64,000 nucleotides of DNA from Flectobacillus sp. BAB-3569 (GTDB lineage: Bacteria; Bacteroidota; Bacteroidia; Cytophagales; Spirosomataceae). Positions within the stretch are counted from its first letter, which is position 1; each line of letters begins with the position of its first letter. This document shows, piece by piece, positions 17,912-27,430 of this stretch. The notes below the pieces were generated by a model that had not been told where the DNA came from, did no database searches, and was given only the letters and a program-made list of their open reading frames with translations. The position numbers were made by a program, and so were the translations under genes. The stretch lies in contig NZ_NJFZ01000010.1 of assembly GCF_002270355.1 (NCBI RefSeq), positions 62,007 through 126,006 of the forward strand, given 5' to 3'.

Positions 17912-18541
17912 ATGAAAGATTACAAAAAACTATTGCTCAACAACAAGGCTTGGGCAGCTGACCGCTTGTCGATGGACGAGACCTATTTTGAAAGATTGGC
18001 AAAAGACCAAAAGCCTGAATTTCTTTGGATTGGTTGTGCTGATAGCCGTGTACCTGCGGAAGAAATCACTAATACTCAGCCAGGTGATGTGTTTGTTCAT
18101 AGAAATGTGGCTAACATGGTGGTACATACCGATATGAACCTTCTGTCGGTATTACAATATGGCGTTGAAGTTTTGAAAGTAAAGCATATCATTGTATGTG
18201 GTCATTACAACTGTGGTGGTGTAAAAGCTGCAATGGGAAATGATGATTTTGGTTTGATTAACAAGTGGTTACGCAATATCAAGGAAGTGTACGCTAAGCA
18301 CGAAGTAGAGTTAGGTGGTATTGAAAGCGAATCTCAAAGATTCAACCGTTTGGTTGAACTTAATGTACATGAGCAAGTTAAAAACTTGGCTAAAACAACT
18401 ATTATTCAGCATGCTTGGCAAAAAGGTGAGTATCCTCACTTGCACGGATGGGTATTTGACTTACATACTGGATTAATCAAAGAAGTATTAAATATTGATT
18501 CTCCTGATCAGATTGATCCAATCTTCCGTTATAACTTCTAG
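17912..18541 (+). CDS. can: Beta-class carbonic anhydrase
   Basis: The 209-residue protein has all zinc-site residues of a beta-carbonic anhydrase: C42, D44 and R46 in CADSR, and H98 and C101 in HYNC. It catalyses CO2 hydration to bicarbonate in the cytoplasm. It follows the SulP transporter, suggesting a pair that supplies bicarbonate to carboxylases; an acyl-CoA carboxylase beta subunit is encoded elsewhere in this window. Length and C-terminus ([11 protein letters not shown]) are typical of the Bacteroidota enzymes. Confidence 0.93.
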   Translation: MKDYKKLLLNNKAWAADRLSMDETYFERLAKDQKPEFLWIGCADSRVPAEEITNTQPGDVFVHRNVANMVVHTDMNLLSVLQYGVEVLKVKHIIVCGHYNCGGVKAAMGNDDFGLINKWLRNIKEVYAKHEVELGGIESESQRFNRLVELNVHEQVKNLAKTTIIQHAWQKGEYPHLHGWVFDLHTGLIKEVLNIDSPDQIDPIFRYNF

Positions 18542-18663
18542 GGAAGAAAACGTTATTAGTTAATCGTGTATTTGTTCTTTTAAAGTATTCATAATCGGAA
18601 GACTATAGGCAAATGGCAACTTAGATATACTATTAATTTAACCTAAATTCTAAAGAAGTCATA

Positions 18664-18708
18664 AAAAAAGCCGATAAAAGGAGAGTGTTCCTTCGTATCG
18701 GCTTTTTT
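18664..18708. terminator. Bidirectional terminator between can and the NUDIX gene
   Basis: A 13-bp stem AAAAAAGCCGATA / TATCGGCTTTTTT. The A and T flanks make it work in both directions, serving convergent genes. Confidence 0.85.
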
Positions 18709-18727
18709 GCTACGTTTTTGTCCCTAT

Positions 18728-19204
18728 TTAAACAATTTTTACATTTTCAATTTCTTCTATCATCGAAATCAATTCCACCTCTTCTGTATACACGGCATTA
18801 AAGGCAAATGGTTTCTTTTTGAGTACATATTGATAAATAAAAAAGTCTGTTTCGGGTGTTGGAAATGAGTCTATGTTTGTAAAATCATGCCATTCTAAAA
18901 TTCCTTCATTACAAATAGGAGGTTCGAAATAATCTACTTCTGCCTCATAAATAAAGCTCATCCAGTTGTATTTAGAAGGAGATGTTTCGACCAAAGTACC
19001 ACAAAAACGCATAGAGTCTAATGACAAACCTGCCTCTTCGCTAACCTCTCTTATAGCTGCATCCTTTGGATTTTCGTAAGGGTCAACTTTTCCACCTACA
19101 GGTACATATAGCCCTTTGAGAGGTTCGTTGAATCTTTTTAGTAGTAAAAAGTTGGTCTGGTTTCGGAGAATACAAATCACCGCTACTCTTTTTAGTCCTT
19201 CCAT
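18728..19204 (-). CDS. NUDIX hydrolase (MutT-like)
   Basis: The 158-residue protein has a complete Nudix box at about 37-60, with the pattern GGKVDPYEN...REVSEEAGL. Such enzymes hydrolyse nucleoside-diphosphate derivatives. The sequence layout (RVAVICILRN, GLYVPVGGKVDP) resembles 8-oxo-dGTP diphosphatases, so nucleotide-pool cleaning is plausible but unproven. The gene lies 16 bases downstream of the MFS gene on the same strand, so the two probably share a transcript. Confidence 0.88.
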   Translation of the reverse strand: MEGLKRVAVICILRNQTNFLLLKRFNEPLKGLYVPVGGKVDPYENPKDAAIREVSEEAGLSLDSMRFCGTLVETSPSKYNWMSFIYEAEVDYFEPPICNEGILEWHDFTNIDSFPTPETDFFIYQYVLKKKPFAFNAVYTEEVELISMIEEIENVKIV

Positions 19205-19220
19205 TTGTGTAATTTTCCTC

Positions 19221-20369
19221 CTAATTTTTAATTCTGGTACTCAAGATAGCTCCTAAGCCTCCTAAGATTACTAATGAAGACAGCGCAATTTTCAAAGATG
19301 TAAACTCGGCAATATAACCAATCATGACTGGCCCAATCATAAAACCTGATATTCCAACAGTTGAAATCGCCGCTAATGCTACTCCCGCTGACATAGTTTT
19401 AGAATGTCCCGCTTCGCTGTAAATAAGTGGTACGACGGTTGATAATCCAAGTCCTGTAATTGAGAAACCGAGAATAACAGTCCAAGATATAGGCAATGCA
19501 AGCGCTAAAATCATTCCGATTGTTAGTAGTGAACAGTTGAGAATCAGAGTTTTTTTAAGACCTAATTTTGCTACTGTTTTGTCACCGATTATTCTGCCTA
19601 TAACCATTGTAATAGAGAATGCTGTAAATGCTGCTGTGGCATATTGTGACGCATTGCCCAATATTTGTTTATAATATAATACACTCCAGTCGGCCATTGC
19701 GCCTTCGCAAAGCATTCCACAAAAACAAATAACTCCTAGGAGCATTAGTGCTTTGTCGGGTAAGGCAAATAATGGTTGTGCCTCCGACGATTTGAAGTCT
19801 TTTGCTATTAAATATTGGTAAACAAACAAGGCTACAATGATGTCCAAAATACCAACTGTACTCAAATGCCATACCGTAGAAATGCCTTGTGAAGCCAAAA
19901 TACCACCCAAAGCGGCTCCAATCATAAAGCCTATACTGAAAATGGCATGAAACGACGACATGATGGATTTGCTCATGGTTTTTTCAACATTGACTGCCTG
20001 CACATTCATCGAAATATTGAGAAGGTCACCTCCGAAGCCAAATATGAAAAGCGCTATGGCTAGTTGCCAACCTTGGCTAGCGATTCCCAAAAAAGGCATG
20101 GATAGCAAATAAATAATAGCAGCAATCACCGTAACTTTTCGGCTACCTATGTAGTTGATAATCACACCAGCCAATGGCAAAGCTGATAAGCTCCCAATGG
20201 GCATAGCAAACAAAACGGTGCCTAATGCGGCGTCGCCTAGGCCTAATTTCTCCTTTACATCTGGTATGCGTGAAGCCCAACTTGAAAAACTGAGTCCAGA
20301 AATAAAGAATAGTGCGTTGGTTGCCAAACGAGCGGCTTTAGCATGATTAGACGTTAGTGATAGTTCCAT
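19221..20369 (-). CDS. MFS transporter
   Basis: The 382-residue protein has about 12 hydrophobic segments. FFISGLSFSSWASRIPDVKEKLGL near the N-terminus and the loop GSRKVTV between the second and third helices mark a major facilitator related to the YbjJ/FucP-like group. There is no substrate-determining motif that I can read. It is probably co-transcribed with the NUDIX gene. The ORF begins at ATG with the signature RIPDVK at the usual distance, supporting this start. Confidence 0.85.
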   Translation of the reverse strand: MELSLTSNHAKAARLATNALFFISGLSFSSWASRIPDVKEKLGLGDAALGTVLFAMPIGSLSALPLAGVIINYIGSRKVTVIAAIIYLLSMPFLGIASQGWQLAIALFIFGFGGDLLNISMNVQAVNVEKTMSKSIMSSFHAIFSIGFMIGAALGGILASQGISTVWHLSTVGILDIIVALFVYQYLIAKDFKSSEAQPLFALPDKALMLLGVICFCGMLCEGAMADWSVLYYKQILGNASQYATAAFTAFSITMVIGRIIGDKTVAKLGLKKTLILNCSLLTIGMILALALPISWTVILGFSITGLGLSTVVPLIYSEAGHSKTMSAGVALAAISTVGISGFMIGPVMIGYIAEFTSLKIALSSLVILGGLGAILSTRIKN

Positions 20370-20405
20370 AAATTTTAGTATGAGTGGAAAGAATGTACAA
20401 ATCTA

Positions 20406-20939
20406 CTAAACTTCGGCGGGAAGTAGGAGAGAGCCAATTTCTTTCCAAGAATAAACACGCTGATAACCTTCGATATGGTAATTGTGAGGGGCATCGTATA
20501 ACAAGCCTGTTCCTTCAAATTTTACTAAGTTTTTTTCATGGTCATCTATCAAATAATCAGCTTTAATCATGTATTTGTGTCCACAAAAAACCGTATGTTT
20601 CCAACCAATGTACGGGAAAAACTCCTCAAGCCATTCTAGTTTTTCGCTCAACGAATTGGGAAACTCCGTAGCCGCCGAAACAATGAATATTTCGTAATGG
20701 TCTTGCAATTTTTTTACAGTTTCAATCGCATCATCAAAAACAGGAAGATTACGGAAAAATCCTTTTTCATGCAAAAAGTCACGAATCGGGAAATATTGCT
20801 CATAAAATTCTTTTGCCTTTTCAGGATTACTAATGTCTTCTCTGGTAAAATTTGTTCCAAGACGGAGGTTGGTTTCGGTGAGAATACCTGATGTCGTGTC
20901 AGCCAAAACATCATCCATGTCGATTGCAATACGTTTCAT
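20406..20939 (-). CDS. 5'(3')-deoxyribonucleotidase family HAD phosphatase
   Basis: The 177-residue protein begins with the HAD motif DMDDVLADT (nucleophile D7, acid D9). Later IFIVSAATEF and the C-terminal DYLIDDHEKNLVKF supply the remaining HAD motifs. This pattern is that of the NT5C/YorS-type 5'-nucleotidases that dephosphorylate deoxynucleoside monophosphates. It is a single cytoplasmic gene just upstream of the MFS/NUDIX pair, on the same strand but 37 bases away, so co-transcription is possible. Confidence 0.85.
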   Translation of the reverse strand: MKRIAIDMDDVLADTTSGILTETNLRLGTNFTREDISNPEKAKEFYEQYFPIRDFLHEKGFFRNLPVFDDAIETVKKLQDHYEIFIVSAATEFPNSLSEKLEWLEEFFPYIGWKHTVFCGHKYMIKADYLIDDHEKNLVKFEGTGLLYDAPHNYHIEGYQRVYSWKEIGSLLLPAEV

Positions 20940-20998
20940 AAAATAAAGGGAGATAAAGTAAACAATTATTATTTATTGGGATTGGTAATTCTGAGTGC

Positions 20999-21040
20999 TG
21001 AATTATGAGTTGTGAATTATGAGTTGTCCTTTGTCCTTGC
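20999..21040. repeat. Heptad repeat array (TGAATTA/TGAGTTG/TCCTTTG)
   Basis: Six heptamers in strict 7-base register: TGAATTA, TGAGTTG, TGAATTA, TGAGTTG, TCCTTTG, TCCTTGC. The first four are an exact 14-mer duplication. Confidence 0.85.
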
Positions 21041-21132
21041 TTAAAGCTTATTACCTACAGCATTAAAATTATTCAAAAGTACATTTTAATATTTATTTAA
21101 GTCGTTGTGCAAAATAAGATTTGGTCAACTTT

Positions 21133-21192
21133 GAGTGTAAAGTATTGATATTTAAATATTCACCATTCACAAATCACAATTCATAACTAATG
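21133..21192. repeat. Heptad repeat array (ATTCACA family) with GTGTAAAGTATTGATATT leader
   Basis: GAGTGTAAAGTATTGATATT (from 21133) is followed by the heptamers ATTCACC, ATTCACA, AATCACA, ATTCATA, ACTAATG at 21158-21192. The same leader-plus-array order recurs at 36172-36238. Confidence 0.8.
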
Positions 21193-21210
21193 CTTGTATG
21201 TTCTTTTGAA

Positions 21211-21597
21211 TCAGGCTACTAGCTCGATTCTATTGTTTTCGGGATCTAAAACTACACTTTCGTAATAGCCATCTCCTGTATGTCGGGGTTCGCCGATAAT
21301 CTGAACACCCTCTTTTCGCATCAATTCAGTAAGCTCATCAACTTTCTGTTCACTGCCCAACGTAAACGCAAAATGGGTAATACCCAAGGTTTCGGTTTTT
21401 GGGTTTTCTCTTTCGGGAATTTGCGGTTTTTGCATTAATTCTATTCTTGCTCCCGATTCAAAACTTAAAAAATATGACTGAAATTCCTTTACTGGATTAT
21501 GGTATTTGGTATTACTTTTTGCCCCAAAATAGCGTATATAAAAGGTTTTTATCTTTTCTAAGTCATTTGTCCAGATGGCAATATGTTCAATAAACAT
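21211..21597 (-). CDS. VOC superfamily (glyoxalase-like) protein
   Basis: The 128-residue protein from ATG at 21597 begins MFIEHIAIWTNDLEKIKTFY, the usual start of a glyoxalase/bleomycin-resistance fold, so I reject the upstream in-frame ATG at 21663. Paired metal-site strands are visible: HIAIW near the start, HFAFT in the middle and the glutamate in NRIELVA at the C-terminus. Reaction unknown; many such proteins are lactoylglutathione-lyase-like. It is divergent from the DeoR-type regulator. Confidence 0.82.
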   Translation of the reverse strand: MFIEHIAIWTNDLEKIKTFYIRYFGAKSNTKYHNPVKEFQSYFLSFESGARIELMQKPQIPERENPKTETLGITHFAFTLGSEQKVDELTELMRKEGVQIIGEPRHTGDGYYESVVLDPENNRIELVA

Positions 21598-21698
21598 AGT
21601 CTTAAGATTTAGTTGATGATGCAATTTTCCGAATAAAAACGTAAATATCAAAATGTTTTTCATTAAATTTGGGAATAAAACCGAAATAAAACGAATTT

Positions 21699-22448
21699 AT
21701 GCTAAGAGAAGAACGCCTTCAAATTATCCTCAAAATGTTGGAAACCAATCAAAGGGTTTCGTCGGTAGAGCTATCCGAAATTCTAAATGTTTCGGACGAT
21801 ACCATCCGACGTGATTTGAATGAGCTAGCCGAAAATGGATTACTGAAAAAAGTGCATGGTGGCGCTGTGCCTAGGTCGGCACATCCCTATAAATTGAAGG
21901 AAAGAATCAAAGTGGCTCATGAAGAGAAGATGGTTTTGGCACAAAAAGCCCAAGCTTATTTTCATGACGGACAAGTAATTTTATTGGATAATGGTTCTAC
22001 CAATATGGAGGTGGCTCGCATGATGTCGCCCGATTTGAAAGCAACTGTTTTTACGAATAGTCTCCAGATTGCTCAAATTTTGTGTGAGCATCCGTCGATA
22101 CAACTGTTCTTTTTAGGAGGAAAAGTTTTCAAAGATGCACAAAATACTTACGGTGCAGAGGTGATTGAAATGCTTCAAAAAATTAGAGCAGATATATGTA
22201 TTTTGGGCGTTTGCGGAATTCACCACGACATAGGTGTGACGATTCAGGATTGGGGTGAAAATCAAGTAAAACGAAAAATGGTAGATATTTCTCAAAAAGT
22301 GGTGGCTCTTGTAACGGCTTCAAAGGTAAATACCGCAGAAAGTTACGTCGTATGCACTTTGGATGAACTGGATGTGATGCTAACGGATGATTGTATAGAT
22401 GAAGCACTGTTGAAAGACTATCAGAAACATGATATTGTGATTCAATAG
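21699..22448 (+). CDS. DeoR/GlpR family transcriptional regulator
   Basis: The 249-residue protein has the DeoR helix-turn-helix at about 5-57 (SSVELSEILNVSDDTIRRDLNELAENGLL) and the C-terminal DeoR sensor domain, including LLDNGSTNMEVARMM and ILGVCGIHHDIGVTI. These proteins repress sugar-phosphate or nucleoside operons and respond to phosphorylated intermediates. No neighbouring sugar operon is present, so the target is unclear; the divergent VOC gene shares its upstream region. Confidence 0.9.
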   Translation: MLREERLQIILKMLETNQRVSSVELSEILNVSDDTIRRDLNELAENGLLKKVHGGAVPRSAHPYKLKERIKVAHEEKMVLAQKAQAYFHDGQVILLDNGSTNMEVARMMSPDLKATVFTNSLQIAQILCEHPSIQLFFLGGKVFKDAQNTYGAEVIEMLQKIRADICILGVCGIHHDIGVTIQDWGENQVKRKMVDISQKVVALVTASKVNTAESYVVCTLDELDVMLTDDCIDEALLKDYQKHDIVIQ

Positions 22449-22585
22449 TTGGGGAAAGTGTAGAAATTTTTCTACACAAAATTGTAGAATATAATCTACT
22501 TAGCTAGCCAAAATACACAGAATGGCAATTGGCACGAATATTTCAATAATAGAATTAAATATAATAGTGGTTAGGTATAGTTCAG

Positions 22586-22616
22586 AAAGGTGAGAATGAT
22601 AATTCTCACCTTTTTT
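22586..22616 (+). terminator. Intrinsic terminator after the DeoR gene
   Basis: A 12-bp stem AAAGGTGAGAAT / ATTCTCACCTTT with loop GATA, running into a T tract. Confidence 0.85.
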
Positions 22617-22634
22617 CTTTTTCTGCCGATGTCA

Positions 22635-24086
22635 TCAGGCTACTTGTTGAGGAATGGGAAGACTGATAATAAATTGACTACCTTCCCCAAGCGTAGATTC
22701 TACTTCGATACTTCCTTTATGTGCTTGAATAATATTAAGCGTTGCAGAAAGACCTAAGCCCAAACCAGTTGATTTGGAAGTAAAATAGGGCTCAAACAAA
22801 CGATCTATTTGTTCGGAGGACATTCCCATCCCGTTGTCTTTGATACTAATTAGATACGACGAACCCCTTACTGTAGACTTTACCTCTAGAATACCGTTAC
22901 CTGTCTCCATAGCCTCAACGGCGTTAATAACGATATTCAATAAAGCTATTTTGATTTGTTCTGCATCAATTTGCAAAAGTGTATCAATGGATAAATCTTT
23001 CTTGAGCTGAATGTTTTTGAGGTTCAAACGGTCTATTGCTTGCTGAATACTTTCTTCAATAACCAAAGAGCCAGAATACATATTAAGTGAAACCGCCGCT
23101 GGACGATATGAATTAAGCAATTCCGAAATTAGGTCACCGATTCTTTTGCTATTGCGCTGTATAATTTCTAGGAAAAAATGTAGTTCTTCATCCTCAAGTT
23201 CTGAAGCCAGTTGGTCTAAGGAGAGATTTATATTGGTCAGAGGATTACGGACTTCATGCGCAAGGGTGCGAATAAGACGCCCTGTGGCAGCTACTTTTTC
23301 AGAAATTACATGTTCTTTTTCTGCTTTTCTTACATGCGTAATGTCTCGAACTACTCCTAAAAAATGCTCCAAACCATTGCTGTCGGTTCGTTTGAAGGCA
23401 TTAATCTGACAAAGTTTTTTTTCGCCTGATTTTGTCGTTAGCCATGTTTCGTAATTATCCAACTGCCCATATTGAGCCAATTGAGTCGCAAAGTTTTGTC
23501 GACTAGCGTTGCTACCAAACATACTAATTGTTGTCATATTTCGAAGCTCCTCTGGACTATATCCCGTAAGTACAGATACCTCTGGATTGAAATACAAAAA
23601 GCTACCATCTACGGGGCTTGTAAGTACAATCGCTTGCTGGATATTGTCAAAAATACTTTTGTACTGAGCCTCGCTTTCTCGAAGGGTTTGTAATGTTTGA
23701 GCGCGTTCTAAGGAGTAACGAATACATCTTTCAATTTTTTCGGTATCCAACTCACCTTTGATCAGATAATCCATCGCTCCAAGTTTCATAGCTTCTTCAT
23801 CAATTTCTTTATGACCTTTACCCGTAAGCATAACCATAGGAGTCGATATACGATGTTCTTTTACGATTCTGAGCAAATCAAGACCAGTTTTTGCTCCTAA
23901 TCTAAAATCAAAAAAACAGATATCGAACTTGATTTGGGTAAGTTTGCTAATGGCCATTGAAAATGATTTAGCCCATGTGACCTCAATATTTTGACCGGGT
24001 ATTTGTTTTAAATAATCACAAGTAAGAAAATAATCGTCTTCATCATCATCTACCAGTAGTAGTTTTATATTTGAGCGGGATAACAT
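22635..24086 (-). CDS. Receiver-PAS-histidine kinase (hybrid signalling protein)
   Basis: The 483-residue soluble protein starts with a receiver domain (about 7-120; acidic DDDEDD, phospho-acceptor about D60 in FFDFRLG). A PAS domain follows (about 140-255), then HisKA with H box RTLAHEVRNPL and HATPase_c (NIVINAVEAM, GLGLGLSATL). The kinase core resembles NtrB/AtoS types that partner sigma-54 activators. It lies 8 bases downstream of another PAS kinase, and an NtrC-type regulator is encoded 375 bases upstream of that pair. A phosphorelay feeding the regulator is plausible. Confidence 0.88.
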   Translation of the reverse strand: MLSRSNIKLLLVDDDEDDYFLTCDYLKQIPGQNIEVTWAKSFSMAISKLTQIKFDICFFDFRLGAKTGLDLLRIVKEHRISTPMVMLTGKGHKEIDEEAMKLGAMDYLIKGELDTEKIERCIRYSLERAQTLQTLRESEAQYKSIFDNIQQAIVLTSPVDGSFLYFNPEVSVLTGYSPEELRNMTTISMFGSNASRQNFATQLAQYGQLDNYETWLTTKSGEKKLCQINAFKRTDSNGLEHFLGVVRDITHVRKAEKEHVISEKVAATGRLIRTLAHEVRNPLTNINLSLDQLASELEDEELHFFLEIIQRNSKRIGDLISELLNSYRPAAVSLNMYSGSLVIEESIQQAIDRLNLKNIQLKKDLSIDTLLQIDAEQIKIALLNIVINAVEAMETGNGILEVKSTVRGSSYLISIKDNGMGMSSEQIDRLFEPYFTSKSTGLGLGLSATLNIIQAHKGSIEVESTLGEGSQFIISLPIPQQVA

Positions 24087-24094
24087 AATAGTGT

Positions 24095-25648
24095 TTAAGG
24101 TTTAAAAGGTAAATATAGGGTAAATACGGAACCTTGTTGTAGGGTACTTTGGGCGCTTAGGTGCCCTCGATGATTTTCAACAATTTTGGCACAAATCGCC
24201 AAACCTAAGCCAGTTCCTTCAAATTCGGCATTGCCATGCACACGATGAAACATGGTAAATATTTTTTCTTTATACTCTTCTTCAAAGCCGATACCATTAT
24301 CGCTTATGGTAATTTTCCAGTATTGAGTGTCTGTGAGTTTTAGTTTAAGAATTTCTTCTAGAGAGGCTTCTTTTACCTGTATGTTTACTATTGGTTGCGT
24401 AGATTCGTCTACAAATTTTATGGCGTTTGAAATTAAGTTTAAAAATAACTGGTGCATTTGAGATGGAAAAGCCTGAATAATAGGCAATTCTTCCACTGTA
24501 ATTTGTGCATTTTTGTTAGCGACTGAAATCTCTAAATCACCTATGGCATTTTGAACAATTTGGTTCAAATTTACCTCTGCCAATGGGAGAGGAATATTAT
24601 TACGGGATATTCTTGAATAAGCCAGTAGATTATCAATCAAGCTTTTCATTCTATCACTCGAATACAAAATTCTATCAATAAAGAAACGACCCTCCTCGTT
24701 CAGATTATCTGAACTACGTTCAATCAGCTTGTTGGCAAAAGCAGCGATTTTGCGCAAAGGCTCTTGTAAGTCATGTGAGGCAATATAGGCAAATTGCTCC
24801 AAATCTTGGTTAGAGCGAAACAGCTCTTCAATCTTTTTCTCAAGGGCTTGTTCATAATTTTTAATCTGGGTAATATCAGCAGACGTACCTAGTACTTTTA
24901 TGACATTTCCTTCCGCATCTAAATAGCATTTCCCCTTTACTGCCAAATACTTGAATACCCCTTTGGCATCAATAATCGAGTGTTCAAACTCATAATAGGT
25001 CTTTTTGTCTTGTACAGACTGCATGGAAATGCTTCTGGTATATTCTAGTTCATGCACTGGAATATGCTTCTGATAGAAACCAAAGGTCATCTCCTTTTCT
25101 TCAAAATCTTTGGCATCGTAACCAAAAACTTCATAAAGCCCGTCAGACCAACTAACAGTGTCAGCGCCAACATACCATTCCCAACTACCATATTTAAAAA
25201 TTTTCTCAGCTTCATTGAGTTGATTTCTTTGTTGAAGTATCAGCTCATTATGCTTTTGAAGTTGCGTAATATCTTCTGCAATATGAAGTATTTCAAATTG
25301 GGCTTCGGGGCTTTGGCTTCTCAAAACCATACTTCTATGGCGCAAAATAACCTTCGACCCATTTTTATGTTTTAGTTCAATATTGTGTTCAATGCGTTCG
25401 CCCGTGTTGATGATTTTATTATATTCTTCGAGCCGGAGTTCCCATTTTTTTAATTCACTTTCACTTAGTGCAAAATCTAATGAAAAGTCATTTTGAATCA
25501 AATCTTCTTTCTGATACCCGAGAATATCTGTAAATTTTCGATTGATGAAAGTGATTCTTTTCGATGGAAATTCCTGTATATAAACCAAGTCGGGAATGAG
25601 CTGGATAAACTTCTCTAAAGGTATATTATCTCTTTGATATAAAGGCAT
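24095..25648 (-). CDS. Multi-PAS sensor histidine kinase
   Basis: The 517-residue soluble protein carries two PAS/PAC modules (about 10-135 and 140-265), the second with the PAC ending KVLGTSADITQIK. A coiled linker leads to a phytochrome-type HisKA (H box IASHDLQEPLRKI) and HATPase_c (LFLNLISNAIKF, GTGLGLAICAKI). There is no membrane segment, so it should sense an internal cue or act in a relay. It is the first gene of a two-gene unit with the receiver-PAS kinase. Confidence 0.88.
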   Translation of the reverse strand: MPLYQRDNIPLEKFIQLIPDLVYIQEFPSKRITFINRKFTDILGYQKEDLIQNDFSLDFALSESELKKWELRLEEYNKIINTGERIEHNIELKHKNGSKVILRHRSMVLRSQSPEAQFEILHIAEDITQLQKHNELILQQRNQLNEAEKIFKYGSWEWYVGADTVSWSDGLYEVFGYDAKDFEEKEMTFGFYQKHIPVHELEYTRSISMQSVQDKKTYYEFEHSIIDAKGVFKYLAVKGKCYLDAEGNVIKVLGTSADITQIKNYEQALEKKIEELFRSNQDLEQFAYIASHDLQEPLRKIAAFANKLIERSSDNLNEEGRFFIDRILYSSDRMKSLIDNLLAYSRISRNNIPLPLAEVNLNQIVQNAIGDLEISVANKNAQITVEELPIIQAFPSQMHQLFLNLISNAIKFVDESTQPIVNIQVKEASLEEILKLKLTDTQYWKITISDNGIGFEEEYKEKIFTMFHRVHGNAEFEGTGLGLAICAKIVENHRGHLSAQSTLQQGSVFTLYLPFKP

Positions 25649-26023
25649 TTGTATTCTATGTTAAGTTTTGGAAAGGAGATACTTATCAAACTGAGAACAA
25701 ACAACATAGTGTATTGTTTGTGATAATGTTTTTCTTGAAACTACCCATGGTATTTTTAGAAAAAACTGTTCCTAGTCTTGGTTTGGTAAGTAATGTTGTA
25801 AGTTTCTGACTTACGTTTTATTGGAAATATATGTCGTATTGGAAGAGTATAAGTATCAATGTAGAATTGTGATGCATTGAGCTATTACTGATTTTTGAGA
25901 TGTTAAAATTACATGGTCAACTATCAACAATCGATTGCCTAAAGTGTAATAGTACAAAATGATACTTAGGTGATTTTTAAATGCAAAGTTTTGATAAATA
26001 GTGATTTATATTCAAACTACTAT
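25649..26023. other. Gap between kinase and sigma-54 activator genes
   Basis: About 375 bases with no credible gene. It includes the upstream region of the PAS kinase and the 3' flank of the NtrC-type gene. AAATAGT...ACTATTT near 25998-26028 could form a weak hairpin. Nothing else was recognised. Confidence 0.4.
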
Positions 26024-27430
26024 TTACATATTATAGTTGTTCATTTTGTTGTAAAGTGTTTTTCTATCTATCCCTAAAAGTTTGGCTGCTTTGCTTTTAT
26101 TATAGTTAACTTGTTTTAAAACCTGCAAAATTGTTTCGTATTCGGCGTCAGAAGCTACAGATTTAAGGTTGAGCTGTTGGGCTGAATCTGGGTAATTGTT
26201 TTCTGGAATACGTTGCTCATAGGGGTTTTCAAAGACTAAGAGACGCTCATGATTCATAAGTTCAAAAGGTAGACTTTTAGCTTCTATATAATCCTTTTCT
26301 GAAAGTAGCGTAGCCCTTTTAATCACATTACGCATCTCGCGAAGATTGCCAGGCCAACCATATGTTTTGAAGACTTCTTCTACTTCGGGCGCAAAGGTGG
26401 TGATATTTTTATCCAGTTCTTCGTTGGTCTGAGCCAGAAAGAAACGAGCAAACTCCATAATATCTGATTTTCGCTGACGAAGAGGAGGGACTTCGATACT
26501 AAATTCGTTGAAGCGATGGTACAAATCTTCTCTAAATTTACCTTTTCTGCTAGCCTCTAAAAGCCTTTCGTTGGAGGCAACTATAATTCTTACATCTACC
26601 GAAATTTCTTTTGTACCGCCTATTCTTCTCAAGGTTCTTTCCTGCACCACGCGTAAGAGCGATACCTGAACGTCATAAGGCAAATTTGCTACTTCATCAA
26701 GAAAAAGCGTACCGCCGTTTGCCATTTCAAAATGCCCAATCTTTTGATTGATGGCACCTGTAAATGAGCCTTTTTCATGACCAAAGAGTTCACTAGCGGC
26801 TAATTCTTTGGAAATAGCCCCACAGTCCATTGCTACAAAAGGGCCATTGGCTCGTTTGCTTCTTGCATGAATTTCCTGTGCTATGGATTCCTTGCCTGAG
26901 CCACTTTCGCCATAGATAATCACGCTATAATTGGTAGGAGCTACAAGGTCTAACTGTCTGAACAAGTTTTTAGATTCTTGTCCCGAACCAGCAATATGGT
27001 CTTTTTGTATTAAGCCTTTTTTAGGACTAGCAGTCTTTGATTTGCTTGGTAAAGTACTTGATATTTGAGTTGCTTTTTGTAAAGCATTTTGAATAGTGAC
27101 CAAGATTTCATCAGGAAATAAGGGCTTGGTGATGTAGTCCACAGCACCCATTTTCATGACATTTACCGCTGTTTTTATATCCGAATATCCAGTAATGATT
27201 AATACAGGAAGTTGAGGTTTTTTCTCATGAATTTTCTGTAAAATAGTAGCTCCTGTCATATCCCCTAATCGGAAGTCGGTCATGACTAAATCAGGGTGAA
27301 ACTCATCAAGTAAAACAAGTCCACCGTTACCACTTTTTGAAATTGCTACCTCATAGCCATTTTTTGTAAGAAAGCGGCGCAACAGCATACAGATGTCTGT
27401 GTCGTCGTCTATTACAAGAATTTTTTGCAT
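26024..27430 (-). CDS. Sigma-54-dependent response regulator (NtrC family)
   Basis: The 468-residue protein has a receiver domain (phospho-acceptor about D52 in MTDFRLG) and an AAA+ domain with Walker A GESGSGKES at about 174-182. The sigma-54 contact loop is GSFTGA at about 221-226, where most relatives have GAFTGA. A C-terminal Fis-type HTH follows (NKSKAAKLLGIDRKTLYNKM). It activates transcription with RpoN, whose gene is also in this window. The two PAS kinases encoded downstream are probable partners. Targets are unknown. Confidence 0.92.
   Translation of the reverse strand: MQKILVIDDDTDICMLLRRFLTKNGYEVAISKSGNGGLVLLDEFHPDLVMTDFRLGDMTGATILQKIHEKKPQLPVLIITGYSDIKTAVNVMKMGAVDYITKPLFPDEILVTIQNALQKATQISSTLPSKSKTASPKKGLIQKDHIAGSGQESKNLFRQLDLVAPTNYSVIIYGESGSGKESIAQEIHARSKRANGPFVAMDCGAISKELAASELFGHEKGSFTGAINQKIGHFEMANGGTLFLDEVANLPYDVQVSLLRVVQERTLRRIGGTKEISVDVRIIVASNERLLEASRKGKFREDLYHRFNEFSIEVPPLRQRKSDIMEFARFFLAQTNEELDKNITTFAPEVEEVFKTYGWPGNLREMRNVIKRATLLSEKDYIEAKSLPFELMNHERLLVFENPYEQRIPENNYPDSAQQLNLKSVASDAEYETILQVLKQVNYNKSKAAKLLGIDRKTLYNKMNNYNM

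Noticed and set aside
21598-21663. Longer start for the VOC protein
   Set aside because: The extra 22 residues are hydrophobic and absent from the family; MFIEHIAIW is the normal N-terminus.
22530-22545. Sigma-54 site TGGCACGAATATTTCA downstream of the DeoR gene
   Set aside because: The -24 part is good, but the key -12 GC is TC, and only a terminator follows within 60 bases.
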